Of a stretch of 64,000 nt of DNA, positions 40,282 through 48,923 are shown in pieces. The stretch is taken from assembly GCF_014384705.1 (NCBI RefSeq), contig NZ_JACRSN010000008.1, positions 81,707-145,706 of the forward strand. The letters run 5' to 3'. Positions within the stretch are counted from its first letter, which is position 1. Every line of letters starts with the position of its first letter. The DNA comes from Yeguia hominis (GTDB taxonomy: Bacteria > Bacillota > Clostridia > Oscillospirales > Acutalibacteraceae). The position numbers and the translations under genes were made by a program. The notes under the pieces are model-generated. The model was given only the letters and a program-made list of their open reading frames with translations, was not told where the DNA came from and searched no databases.

Positions 40282-41313
40282 TCAGTAAGATTCTTCCCGC
40301 ATCAGCTGCGTTAAACAGGTTCCGACCGAGTGGGAAAGATATTCCAGATTTGCAATCGTTTTGCTGTAGTCCATCCGCATCGGCCCAATCACGCCGATTG
40401 CGCCGGCATCTTCGCCGCCAATCGCATACCGTGCGATCACAACGCCGGATTCTGCAAGTTCCGGGCGGCCGGTTTCTGCACCAACCAGCACCTGCATCTC
40501 GCCGGGCTGATTCAAAAGCAGACGCGCAACCTCACGGGAACGCTCCAAAAACTGCATCATTGCGAACGCCTTGGCGCCGCCATACTCCGGATAAAACAGA
40601 AGGTTGACCTGTCCGTCCAGACAAACATCCGTCTCCAGCGTATCGTTCGCGACCTCTAAAAGCGCCATCAGCGCCGAAGACATCAAGAGCATCATTTCCC
40701 CCAGGGAGGCGCCCAGTGTCTGAATGAAGGCCGGTGTAATGGAAGAAACGGGCTTTCCGGCCAGACGTTCATTGAAAACGCGGAAAAAGATCCGTAAAAT
40801 TTCCGGCGTCAGATCAAAGTCACAGTGGAACACCCGTGTTTTCATGGTACCTGCAGAGGACATCAGAACGATCATCGCGGTCCGCCGGCTTGTCTGCACA
40901 AATTGAATTGCCCGGACAACGGCCATATTTCCGCTCGGTGTTGTCGAAACAGCGGCCAGCTTTGTGATCGCCGCGAGAACTTTCGAGACATTCAGAAGAA
41001 GCCGGTCCGGATCGTAAGCGCCTGCATGCAGGGCGGAATCCATATAATTCTTCTCGCGCTCTGTAACCGGCTTTTTTTCCATCATGTGATCGATATAAAG
41101 GCGGTATCCGCGCTGAGAAGGAATTCTTCCGGCCGACGTGTGCGGTTGCTCCAAAAAACCAAGCTCCGACAAATCCGCCATCTCGTTCCGCACCGTAGCA
41201 GAGGAGACGCCAAGATCAGAAGCAATCGATTTTGACCCAACCGGTTCCCCGTTTTCAATATACGAAGAAACGATCGCTGCGAGAATTTTTAGTTTTCGTT
41301 CACTCAATTCCAT
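40282..41313 (-). CDS. hrcA: heat-inducible transcription repressor HrcA
   Basis: Repressor of 343 residues that binds CIRCE and needs GroEL to stay active. The N-terminal winged helix (about 1-90) has LSERKLKILAAIVSSYIENG, GEPVGSKSIASDL and VSSATVRNEMADLSELGFLE. QPHTSAGRIPSQRGYRLYID follows. The GAF-like middle and the C-terminal GAIGVIGPMRMDYSKTIANL complete the family pattern. It is the first gene of the operon, so it represses itself through the CIRCE site 27 bases upstream. The start ATG 41313 has GGAGG upstream. Confidence 0.95.
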   Translation of the reverse strand: MELSERKLKILAAIVSSYIENGEPVGSKSIASDLGVSSATVRNEMADLSELGFLEQPHTSAGRIPSQRGYRLYIDHMMEKKPVTEREKNYMDSALHAGAYDPDRLLLNVSKVLAAITKLAAVSTTPSGNMAVVRAIQFVQTSRRTAMIVLMSSAGTMKTRVFHCDFDLTPEILRIFFRVFNERLAGKPVSSITPAFIQTLGASLGEMMLLMSSALMALLEVANDTLETDVCLDGQVNLLFYPEYGGAKAFAMMQFLERSREVARLLLNQPGEMQVLVGAETGRPELAESGVVIARYAIGGEDAGAIGVIGPMRMDYSKTIANLEYLSHSVGTCLTQLMREESY

Positions 41314-41339
41314 TCCGCTCACCTCCGCTCGCGGCCGGT

Positions 41340-41366
41340 TTAGCACTCCTTTATCTAGAGTGCTAA
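41340..41366 (-). promoter_or_regulatory. CIRCE operator
   Basis: TTAGCACTC (41340-41348), nine bases, GAGTGCTAA (41358-41366) is an exact match to the CIRCE inverted repeat bound by HrcA. It lies 27 bases before hrcA and controls the hrcA-grpE-dnaK-dnaJ operon. Confidence 0.97.
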
Positions 41367-41543
41367 ACTATGCTTTTAATTTACCATTTACATCCGATTT
41401 TGTCAAGATGATAAATGTAAAAGATTTATGAAGGAGCACCGCACTTCTTATACAAAACGGCCGTTTTCGCCAATTTTCTTTCACATGCGCTGGAAACGCA
41501 CCGATGCTTCTGCATTTCCGCCCGGTTTCGCGCCAAATTCAAA

Positions 41544-41580
41544 AAGCAGGATGCTTTCAGTTTCGAAAGCATCCTGCCTG
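41544..41580 (-). terminator. terminator of proS
   Basis: GCAGGATGCTTTC and GAAAGCATCCTGC form a perfect 13-bp stem with a short loop, followed by TTTTTG on the minus strand. It lies 80 bases after the proS stop. The rest of 41367-41657 holds no gene that I recognise. Confidence 0.8.
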
Positions 41581-41657
41581 TTTCACGATAAAAGCTCTAT
41601 TTGCGGATTCAAGCAGCCTGTATGTTTTAGCCTTTCAGCCGGCCGGTTTAAGGAAGA

Positions 41658-43097
41658 TCAATACTGGCGACCCCAAACCACATGATGTTTGGCTGGTTTG
41701 CCGCAGCAAACGCAAACATCGCTGATGTGTTCCTCTTCAAACGGAATGCAGCGCGATTTCACACCGCCGGTCTCTTCCTTCAGCTTTTCTTCGCACGCGG
41801 TGTCGCCGCACCACATTGCATTGATAAATCCCGGTTTATTCTTGGCGATATCCAAGAATTCCTCGTGATTGTGCGCGTAATGTGTTTTAGCCTTCAGATT
41901 CTCCAGCGCTTTTGCATACATCCCGTCGTATACGGCCTGCAAGCCCTCTGCAACTGCTTCCGACAGCCGGTCAAGCGGCACAAAAATCTTCTCGCGGTTA
42001 TCGCGCCGAACCAGAACACACTGATTTTTCTCGATATCCTTCGGTCCGATTTCCAGCCGCAGCGGCACGCCGAGCATCTCATACTGACTGAATTTCCATC
42101 CAGGAGATTGTGCGGAATCATCCAGTTTTACGCGATACGTTTCAGCAAGCTGCGCCTGCAGCTCCCGCGCTTTCTCCAGCACACCGGGCTTATGCTGCGC
42201 AACCGGGACAATCGCGACCTGAATCGGCGCAATCGCCGGCGGCAGAACCAAACCGTTGTCATCGCCGTGCACCATAATAATCGCACCGATCATGCGGGTA
42301 GACACGCCCCAAGAAGTCTGATGCGGATGCTGAAGCGTATTATCTCTGCCGGTAAATGTAATGCCGAAGCTCTTTGCAAAGCCATCCCCGAAATAGTGGG
42401 AAGTACCGCCCTGCAGCGCCACGCCGTTGTGCATCATCGGTTCAACAGTATAGGTTTCCAGTGCGCCTGCAAATTTTTCTTTCTCTGTTTTGCGTCCAAT
42501 GACCGCAGGAATCGCGAGAGACTCCCGATAAAAATCTGCGTAGACATGCAGCATCCGCAGCGTTTCTTCCCGCGCTTCTTCTGCTGTTTCATGCATCGTA
42601 TGGCCCTCCTGCCAGAGGAACTCCGAAGAGCGCAGGAACGGACGGGTCGTCTTTTCCCAGCGCATTACCGAACACCACTGGTTATACAGCTTCGGAAGAT
42701 CGCGATAGGAATTGATGACCTTCTGATAATGCTCACAGAACAGCACCTCGCTGGTCGGACGAATGCAGAGCCGTTCCGCAAGTTTTTCACCGCCGCCCTG
42801 TGTTACCCAGGCAACCTCCGGTGCAAAGCCTTCGACATGGTCTTTTTCCTTCTGAAGCAGGCTCTCCGGAATCAGCATCGGCATATACACGTTTACGTGT
42901 CCGGTCTTTTTAAACCGCGTGTCCAGATCTTTCTGTATGTTTTCCCAAATGGCATATCCATACGGCTCAATCACCATGCAGCCCCGAACGCTGGAATAAT
43001 CCATCAGTTCCGCTTTTTTTACAATATCGGTATACCATTTCGCAAAATCTTCATCCATTGGCGTAATGGCTTCCACCATTTTTTTCTGCTCTGCCAT
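41658..43097 (-). CDS. proS: prolyl-tRNA synthetase (type 3, archaeal/eukaryotic-like)
   Basis: Class II aminoacyl-tRNA synthetase of 479 residues. It belongs to the short form without the INS editing domain: after the N-terminal DFAKWYTDIVKKAELMDYSS the sequence goes directly to the catalytic core. Motif 2 is in YNQWCSVMRWEKTTRPFLRS and EFLWQEGHTMHETAEEA. Motif 3 lies near TSWGVSTRMIGAIIMVHGDD. The anticodon domain is followed by a zinc-type C-terminal domain with CGDTACEEKLKEE and VCVCCGKPAKHH. This form is common in Clostridia. The ATG has a GGAGG-like site. It follows the Na+-pump genes with 40 bases between. Confidence 0.93.
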   Translation of the reverse strand: MAEQKKMVEAITPMDEDFAKWYTDIVKKAELMDYSSVRGCMVIEPYGYAIWENIQKDLDTRFKKTGHVNVYMPMLIPESLLQKEKDHVEGFAPEVAWVTQGGGEKLAERLCIRPTSEVLFCEHYQKVINSYRDLPKLYNQWCSVMRWEKTTRPFLRSSEFLWQEGHTMHETAEEAREETLRMLHVYADFYRESLAIPAVIGRKTEKEKFAGALETYTVEPMMHNGVALQGGTSHYFGDGFAKSFGITFTGRDNTLQHPHQTSWGVSTRMIGAIIMVHGDDNGLVLPPAIAPIQVAIVPVAQHKPGVLEKARELQAQLAETYRVKLDDSAQSPGWKFSQYEMLGVPLRLEIGPKDIEKNQCVLVRRDNREKIFVPLDRLSEAVAEGLQAVYDGMYAKALENLKAKTHYAHNHEEFLDIAKNKPGFINAMWCGDTACEEKLKEETGGVKSRCIPFEEEHISDVCVCCGKPAKHHVVWGRQY

Positions 43098-43137
43098 AAC
43101 TCTCTCCGCGCAAATCTGCGCGCGCCTCCTTTTTCCC

Positions 43138-43344
43138 TTATTGATTCTTCTCTGAATCGTTCTTTGCCGTTACTTTATTTAAGATTACAATCGCAAGATA
43201 AATGATGACGATGACGACAAAAATTCCCAGCATGCCTTTGCCCATCAGTTCGAGCGCCTTGTAGACATTTTCGTCGGTGACTTCTCCAAGAACCGTTTGA
43301 TACCACACAGAAAGCAGATACATCAGTTGGTTCAGCAGTTGCAT
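43138..43344 (-). CDS. sodium-pump decarboxylase gamma-subunit-like (OadG-like) small protein
   Basis: Protein of 68 residues with one membrane helix (GMLGIFVVIVIIYLAIVIL, about 37-55) and a short charged C-terminus (KVTAKNDSEKNQ). The size, the MGKGMLGIF start of the helix and the place beside oadB-like are those of OadG-type subunits, which stabilise the Na+-pump complex. A proline-rich tail and metal-binding histidines of classical OadG are absent. It has AGGAGG before ATG and follows the beta subunit by 22 bases. Confidence 0.7.
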   Translation of the reverse strand: MQLLNQLMYLLSVWYQTVLGEVTDENVYKALELMGKGMLGIFVVIVIIYLAIVILNKVTAKNDSEKNQ

Positions 43345-43366
43345 TTTATTTTCCTCCTGTTTCCCG

Positions 43367-44506
43367 TTACATCAGGCCCCATGCCTGGGCAATGGAAAGA
43401 ATAATTCCGCCGGCAATGACCGAACCGATCTGTCCTGCGACGTTTGCGCCGACCGCATGCATCAGCAGGTGGTTCTGATTGTCCTCTTTGAGCGCCATTT
43501 TCTGAATGACACGCGCGCTCATCGGGAATGCGGAAATTCCTGCGCCGCCGACCATCGGGTTCATTTTCTTGCCGGCCGGTGTAAAGAGATTGAGCAGCTT
43601 TGCAAACAGCACACCGCCGACGGTATCAAAGATGAACGCAAAGAGGCCCAGCGCCATAATCAGCAGTGTTCCCCAATTCAGGAACTTGTCCGCCTGCATC
43701 TGGAACGCAATTGTGACGCCGAGGAAAATCGTAATCAAATTTGCAAGCGGTCCCTGTGCGGTCTGCGAAAGGCTTTCCAGTTTTCCGCTCTCCCGGATCA
43801 GGTTTCCGAACATCAAAAATCCGACAAGCGCCGCAGAAGTCGGCGCAATCAGGCCTGCAATGAGCGTAACGATAATCGGGAACAGGATCCGCGTGGTTTT
43901 GGAAACCGACTGCGGATGATACGGCATCCGGATCTGGCGTTCCTTTTTCGTCGTTACCAGTTTAATTGCCATCGGCTGAATGATCGGCACCAAAGCCATA
44001 TACGAATATGCCGCCACTGCAATTGCGCCCATATAGGTACTTTGCAGCTCCTGCGACACCAAAATAGAGGTTGGACCGTCTGCTGCGCCGATAACCCCCG
44101 CGGACATGGCGTCTTTCAGCGGGAATCCAAGCAATACCGCAAGCAAGACGGTAAAGAAAATGCCAAACTGTGCCGCGCCGCCGAACAAAAGCATTTTGGG
44201 ATTGGAAAGCAATGGTCCGAAATCGATCATCGCACCGATACCAACAAACAAAAGAAGCGGAAACGCTTCCGATGCCTCAATTCCAATCCGAAACAGCCAC
44301 TGCACAATCCCATTGTCTCCTAAAACGCCGGGCAGCGGCAGATTGACCAGAATCGCACCGAACCCCATCGGCAAGAGCAGTGCCGGCTCAAAATCTTTTT
44401 TGAGCGCCAGCCAGATCAGCAGCCCGCCGACAAGCCACATAACAATCATTTTGGGATGCTGCAGAATATACGATGCACCATCCGTTAAAAATCGGAATTC
44501 CTCCAA
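43367..44506 (-). CDS. sodium ion-translocating decarboxylase beta subunit
   Basis: Polytopic membrane protein of 379 residues in the OadB/GcdB/MmdB family, the Na+ channel and decarboxylation centre of biotin-dependent pumps. The key aspartate lies in GVIGAADGPTSILVSQELQ (about residue 142). The conserved C-terminal block is SAFPMSARVIQKMALKEDNQ and LLMHAVGANVAGQIGSVIAG. The start is TTG 44506 with AAGGAATA upstream. Neither an alpha carboxyltransferase nor a biotin carrier gene is in the neighbourhood, so its partner must be encoded elsewhere; oxaloacetate, methylmalonyl-CoA and glutaconyl-CoA are all possible. Confidence 0.88.
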   Translation of the reverse strand: MEEFRFLTDGASYILQHPKMIVMWLVGGLLIWLALKKDFEPALLLPMGFGAILVNLPLPGVLGDNGIVQWLFRIGIEASEAFPLLLFVGIGAMIDFGPLLSNPKMLLFGGAAQFGIFFTVLLAVLLGFPLKDAMSAGVIGAADGPTSILVSQELQSTYMGAIAVAAYSYMALVPIIQPMAIKLVTTKKERQIRMPYHPQSVSKTTRILFPIIVTLIAGLIAPTSAALVGFLMFGNLIRESGKLESLSQTAQGPLANLITIFLGVTIAFQMQADKFLNWGTLLIMALGLFAFIFDTVGGVLFAKLLNLFTPAGKKMNPMVGGAGISAFPMSARVIQKMALKEDNQNHLLMHAVGANVAGQIGSVIAGGIILSIAQAWGLM

Positions 44507-44609
44507 CGCGATATTCCTTCCTTTCCGGACAAATTTAATTCAAAATCTCTGTCTATTATAAAGGGATCAGCAATAATTTTCAACTATATTTTTCCCTGAA
44601 GCGGAGAAA

Positions 44610-44642
44610 AACCGCAGCCGGTAAATCCTACCAGCTGCGGTT
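44610..44642 (-). terminator. terminator of acpP
   Basis: AACCGCAGC and GCTGCGGTT, with an inner TGGTA/TTACC stem, form a hairpin followed by TTTCTCC on the minus strand. It starts about 15 bases past the acpP stop. Confidence 0.75.
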
Positions 44643-44657
44643 TTATTGGGCACATAC

Positions 44658-44885
44658 TCAAACGTGGTCTTCGATATATTTCACGAGATCCGCGACGGTT
44701 TTGATATTTTCGACTTCGGTGTCCGGTACTTCAATCTCAAATTCGTCCTCAATGGACATCAGAAGATCGACAACATCCAGAGAATCCGCGTCGAGATCCT
44801 CCGCGATCGAGGTGTCGGGCGTAATGGAATCTTCCTCCACGTCGAACTGCTCGCTCAAAATCGCCTTTACCTTCTCCAATACCAT
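44658..44885 (-). CDS. acpP: acyl carrier protein (fatty acid synthesis)
   Basis: Acidic carrier protein of 75 residues. The phosphopantetheine serine is in EDLDADSLDVVDLLMSIEDE (the DSL motif at about residue 36), followed by FEIEVPDTEVENIKTVADLV. This is the canonical type II fatty-acid-synthase AcpP, clearly different from the DltC-like carrier at 33120. It has a strong promoter and GGAGG site and forms a single-gene transcript ended by a hairpin. Confidence 0.95.
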   Translation of the reverse strand: MVLEKVKAILSEQFDVEEDSITPDTSIAEDLDADSLDVVDLLMSIEDEFEIEVPDTEVENIKTVADLVKYIEDHV

Positions 44886-45022
44886 TTGATTTCCTCCTTT
44901 TTGGTTTCTATACAGAAAATGAAATACTCAGCGTTATCAAAAAGCGATATTTTACAAATCATACACCTGCACGTACAGAACCGCAGCACTGCCTTTTTTC
45001 ATGCGCTGATTTCCTTATCCAC

Positions 45023-45051
45023 ATATTATTAGCAAATTGATGGTTTGTCAA
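45023..45051 (-). promoter_or_regulatory. promoter of acpP
   Basis: TTGACA (45051-45046), 17 bases, TAATAT (45028-45023) on the minus strand form a near-consensus sigma-A promoter. This leaves a leader of about 130 bases in which I see no known riboswitch. Confidence 0.75.
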
Positions 45052-45137
45052 TATAAAAAAATAATTTTATGCAAAATTGAGCGCAATCACGCTTTTTAAA
45101 ATTTCAATTCGTAAGAAAATTTATTCCGGTCTCCGCG

Positions 45138-45839
45138 TTAACGGGCGTCCGTATAAGCGACCGGCGTATTGTCCATCAGGCATGCCAGTGTCTCCAGCCT
45201 CGTCACCGGCGCGCCCGGAGCCATCTGCAAATACTTTTCCTCGGTCAAACCTGCCGGAATGGACTCCAGCTCACGCGCTGCGCGAAACAGCGGAATGCCG
45301 TTGCGGATCAAGATCTGATGCATGGAGTCCTGCGTCAAATCGTTTGTAAACATGCAGTTGCACTGCGGGTATTTCAAATAGGACTGGACAAAAATCAGCG
45401 GTTCGTCGTCCACACTCATTAAACGCTCCAGCAGGATCACTTCCGCCTGCGGATTCACATGAAGCTTTTCCCCAATGGTTTTCCCGGCCGACGTGAGCAT
45501 CAGCCGAATCACGACGGTTTTCGCCGTATCGCTTTTGCTGGGCACGCAATACCGGAAACTCGTCAGATTTTCCAGAGAAGTCTGTTCAATCTTTGGTTTC
45601 GAGACAAATGTCCCTTTGCCGCTGATCCGGTAAAGATATCCCTCAACGACCATTTCCCGGATTGCCTGCCGAACCGTCGGACGGCTGACATGAAAATGCT
45701 CTGCAATCTCCATTTCTGTTGGAATCGGCGTATCATAGCCGGAATGTTCACTGAGCACATAGCGAATCATAATTGCTTTAATCTGTTTATAAAGCGGAAT
45801 TGTGGAATTCCGCTCGATGGTTTCGTTTTGGATTTCCAT
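45138..45839 (-). CDS. GntR-family regulator, HutC/UTRA subfamily
   Basis: Regulator of 233 residues. The N-terminal GntR winged helix spans about 12-80, with IPLYKQIKAIMIRYVLSE and PIPTEMEIAEHFHVSRPTVR. QAIREMVVEGYLYRISGKGT follows. The rest is a UTRA ligand domain containing GEKLHVNPQAEVILLERLMS and DDEPLIFVQSYLKYP. UTRA proteins sense sugars, sugar phosphates or amino acids. The GH2 mannosidase gene lies directly upstream on the same strand but behind a terminator, so control of that gene is plausible, not shown. ATG 45839 has AAAGGAG upstream; the longer frame to 45914 is unsupported. A TATAAT box is at 45908-45903. Confidence 0.87.
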   Translation of the reverse strand: MEIQNETIERNSTIPLYKQIKAIMIRYVLSEHSGYDTPIPTEMEIAEHFHVSRPTVRQAIREMVVEGYLYRISGKGTFVSKPKIEQTSLENLTSFRYCVPSKSDTAKTVVIRLMLTSAGKTIGEKLHVNPQAEVILLERLMSVDDEPLIFVQSYLKYPQCNCMFTNDLTQDSMHQILIRNGIPLFRAARELESIPAGLTEEKYLQMAPGAPVTRLETLACLMDNTPVAYTDAR

Positions 45840-45990
45840 CGTTGTCTCCTTTATCGGCATGTTAAACGGCCTTTTGACCGAAAAAATCTTGGAATCTTTG
45901 TTATTATACAACACCGCATATCCCGATTTCTACCAGCATCCTGCCCAAAATCAAGCTTTAAAAAGTAGTGGTCTCCCCAAAACTCAAAAA

Positions 45991-46022
45991 GAGCGCCCGG
46001 CAGCAGTCGGCCGGGCGCCCCT
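45991..46022 (-). terminator. terminator of the beta-mannosidase gene
   Basis: GGCGCCCGGC and GCCGGGCGCT form a GC-rich stem followed by CTTTTTG on the minus strand. It begins 15 bases after the GH2 stop and separates it from the GntR gene. Confidence 0.85.
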
Positions 46023-46036
46023 TTGGCAGCCTGTGT

Positions 46037-48502
46037 TTAGAACAGATCTGCAACCGTCATAATCCGGAGGGAATTTGTAATTTCTTCTGCGGATACGGGC
46101 TTCGAGAGCGTATCTTTTGTAATACGGACGGTCTTTTCGCCCTTGGACATATCAAAGTAGTTATCGTCAAAGAGGCAATCAAATTCGTCAAAATCCAGAT
46201 AGACATATCTTGCATAGGCCTGTGCCTGCAGACGAATGCAGAATGCGTTTTCCTCTTCCTGAACCTCGACCTGGAAATTCGGATCTTTAAACAGGAAATG
46301 CTTCGGTTTCACAAACAGGAACCAGTTGCGGTTGAGGCACACGCCGTCTGCAACAAGCTCCGCTTCCAGATAGACTTCCCGCGGATTGACGCCTTCCAGC
46401 AGTTCCGCTTTCGGAAGCGACAGCACACACGCGGAAGATCCGTTTTTCACGCAAAGTTCCATTTCGCCGCTGCGGATCACTTCTGACGTTGCATTTTTCA
46501 GGAACCAGCGCAGCGTGCAGGATGTGTCTTCCATCCGATCGCTAACCGTATACAGGTCCAGGTTTGCGCCCTCTTCATCGATGGAGAGCAGAACCGGCGC
46601 GAAGAAGTGCCGGGAACGATAGTGCAGCGCTTTCCATCTGCCCGCATAATCGATGCTGGCCCAGGTTGGCGCCTGCCAGCAATCGCCGACCTGCCAGTAC
46701 AGCGCACCCATGCATCTGCCGCGAATCCGGCGCCAGTATTCGCTTCCGAACCGGACGCATTCCGACTGGACAACATGCGAGGCATAAACCGCTTTTTCAA
46801 AATCGTGCGGATACGGAAGATCCTGCAGCACGTAATAGAGGATATGGGCATTTCCATAGCCGTTTCCATTGCGCTGATGGTAATCCATAATATAGGAGCA
46901 GACCTCGCGGTCCTCAGGAAGTGTAAATTCCCGAATGGTCTTCATTGTCGGGAAGGACTGCAGTCCAAATTCCGATGTAAAGCGGGAAGGATATTCTTTG
47001 TACGCGGTATAGGGCTTAATCGCATTGTGCCAAACATCCCAGCAGTGAATATCGCCCATTTCCCCGCCGTTGGCATCGTGGAAAAAGCCATCGGACGACG
47101 GAGAAGACGGCCAGTACAGACGATCGGGATCATATTTCTTTGCAACATCCGCTAGCACCACTTCATACTGCCGGATATAATCGCGGCGCTTCTGCATGGT
47201 TTTGGTGTGTTCCCATTCATCGAACAGCCACTCGTTTTCATTGCTTCCGCACCACAGCGCAAGGCACGCATGGTGGCGCAGACGCTTGATATTATCCCGC
47301 GTCTCGGCAATGATATTCGCCTCAAATTCCGGCGTATAATGATAAAGCGCACAGGCAAACATGAAATCCTGCCAGAGGATGATTCCATACCGATCGGCTA
47401 AATCGTAAAACGCATCGCTCGGGAAAATCGCGCCGCCCCAGATCCGCATGCAGGTATGGTGAACCGCCGCGCAATCCCGAAACATTTTTTCAAGGCGGTC
47501 TTCCGTCTCTCGCGGAAGGAACTTATCCAGCGGAATATAATCGCCGCCCTTGGCAAAGATCCCGACGCCGTTGACTTCAATTTCAAACGATTCGCCCCAC
47601 TGATCCGGCTCTCTGCGCACCCGCATGGAACGCAGGCCGATCCGCATTTCGTGCGCATCGAGTTCCTCGCCGTCTTTTTTCAGGGTGACACGCAGCGTAT
47701 AAATCGGCTGATCGCCATAGCCGTTCGGCCACCAGAGCGCCGGATTCTCAACTTTCAAAGCAAGCACAGCCTGCTCTTCCTGCGTCTGCACACAGGTTTC
47801 ATAAACCGTTCCGTCCGGCGCCGTCAAAAGCGCCTGCACAGAAACTGCATCGGATGCAAGACGCTCCAGCAGAACCTCGATTGTGAGGTCTGCGCAGCCG
47901 GGCGTATGGGTCTGGCGAACATACGGCGTGTCGAGCCGCACTGCGCTCCAGCCAATCAGTTCGATATCGCGCCAGATACCGGCATCCGGGATCTCCGGCT
48001 CCGAGTCCCAACCGAACATATTATGCGCCTTGCGGATATGCGGAAAGCCAAAGGTCGTATCTTTGATATTGTATTCAAACGGAAGCTTCCGATTCATCTC
48101 CCGCACATATTCCAGCGCCGAGGCAAAGACGATGCGAATCTCGTTTTCGCCTTCTGAAAGAATCGCCTTTACATCGAACTCGTAGGTTCGGTGTATATCG
48201 TCGGTTTCCGCAATTTTTTGTCCGTTTACATAGATTGTTGCAAGGGTGTCCAAACCATAGCATTTGAGGAGCACCTTTTCATTTGCAAGCAGCTCCTCGG
48301 TTACCGCAAACGTGCGGACATATTCGTAGTCCCGGGATGCAAATTCCCGTGCAATGATATCATTGTCCCGGAAATACGGATCCTCCAGTTTGTTTGCTGC
48401 CAGAAGATCGCAAAACACAGAACCCGGCACTACGGCAGGAATCCATTCTCCGGTTCCGTTTTCGCGCATTTTCCAGGCACCGTTTAAAGAAATTGTGTTC
48501 AT
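46037..48502 (-). CDS. glycoside hydrolase family 2 beta-mannosidase
   Basis: Enzyme of 821 residues that releases beta-linked mannose from the ends of mannan oligosaccharides or N-glycan cores. An N-terminal jelly roll (ISLNGAWKMRENGTGEWIPA and VPGSVFCDLLAANKLEDPYF) precedes immunoglobulin-like domains. A TIM barrel follows. The acid/base glutamate lies in CLALWCGSNENEWLFDEWEH (about 412-431, motif NE). The nucleophile glutamate is in SRFTSEFGLQSFPTMKTI (about 513). The presence of the N-terminal VPG-x-V-x-x-DL feature and the size match GH2 beta-mannosidases rather than beta-galactosidases. There is no signal peptide, so it acts inside the cell on imported oligosaccharides. The ATG has GGCGGAG upstream. 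Confidence 0.88.
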   Translation of the reverse strand: MNTISLNGAWKMRENGTGEWIPAVVPGSVFCDLLAANKLEDPYFRDNDIIAREFASRDYEYVRTFAVTEELLANEKVLLKCYGLDTLATIYVNGQKIAETDDIHRTYEFDVKAILSEGENEIRIVFASALEYVREMNRKLPFEYNIKDTTFGFPHIRKAHNMFGWDSEPEIPDAGIWRDIELIGWSAVRLDTPYVRQTHTPGCADLTIEVLLERLASDAVSVQALLTAPDGTVYETCVQTQEEQAVLALKVENPALWWPNGYGDQPIYTLRVTLKKDGEELDAHEMRIGLRSMRVRREPDQWGESFEIEVNGVGIFAKGGDYIPLDKFLPRETEDRLEKMFRDCAAVHHTCMRIWGGAIFPSDAFYDLADRYGIILWQDFMFACALYHYTPEFEANIIAETRDNIKRLRHHACLALWCGSNENEWLFDEWEHTKTMQKRRDYIRQYEVVLADVAKKYDPDRLYWPSSPSSDGFFHDANGGEMGDIHCWDVWHNAIKPYTAYKEYPSRFTSEFGLQSFPTMKTIREFTLPEDREVCSYIMDYHQRNGNGYGNAHILYYVLQDLPYPHDFEKAVYASHVVQSECVRFGSEYWRRIRGRCMGALYWQVGDCWQAPTWASIDYAGRWKALHYRSRHFFAPVLLSIDEEGANLDLYTVSDRMEDTSCTLRWFLKNATSEVIRSGEMELCVKNGSSACVLSLPKAELLEGVNPREVYLEAELVADGVCLNRNWFLFVKPKHFLFKDPNFQVEVQEEENAFCIRLQAQAYARYVYLDFDEFDCLFDDNYFDMSKGEKTVRITKDTLSKPVSAEEITNSLRIMTVADLF

Positions 48503-48710
48503 CTACTCCGCCCCTTTTCTAATTTTTAATATTTCGATTCCCGCTTGATATCCGGGTCGCTGAAAATATCGGTCTCGTCAAAACTCGGCGTCGAAAACTC
48601 CGAATGTCATTACATATACAGCTAATTTTCTTTGTTTCCCGTACAAATTTATGTCTTATAAAAAACCTGGGGATTTCTGTCAAAATCCTGTTAAGATTCT
48701 GAAAAAGCAG

Positions 48711-48739
48711 TTGCAGCAGAGCCGATATCCTGCTATTTT
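48711..48739 (+). promoter_or_regulatory. probable promoter of the lactate dehydrogenase gene
   Basis: TTGCAG (48711-48716), 17 bases, TATTTT (48734-48739) is an acceptable sigma-A promoter about 185 bases before the start. The rest of the 420-base gap to the divergent GH2 gene holds no gene. It would leave a long leader. Confidence 0.45.
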
Positions 48740-48923
48740 GGTATACAAAGCATTTTTTCGGGAAAGTCTCCGTTTTCGTCCGGGTCCGACTTACAAAAAC
48801 TCGGTCAAAACCGCTTTTTGACAGCAAACAGTGCACCATTCTGTTGGCTATTTCACAGGCTTACCGGAACCGGACTATTCAACAAGCTTTTCCGAAAGGC
48901 ATTTTGAAAGGGGGAATTTAATT

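Noticed and set aside
44886..45137. Possible riboswitch or FapR-type site in the acpP leader
   Set aside because: Searched by eye for the known FapR palindrome and for conserved riboswitch cores; none present beyond the promoter.
48519..48839. 106-codon minus-strand frame between the mannosidase and ldh
   Set aside because: Arg/Phe-rich composition, no ribosome binding site, and it covers the promoter region.
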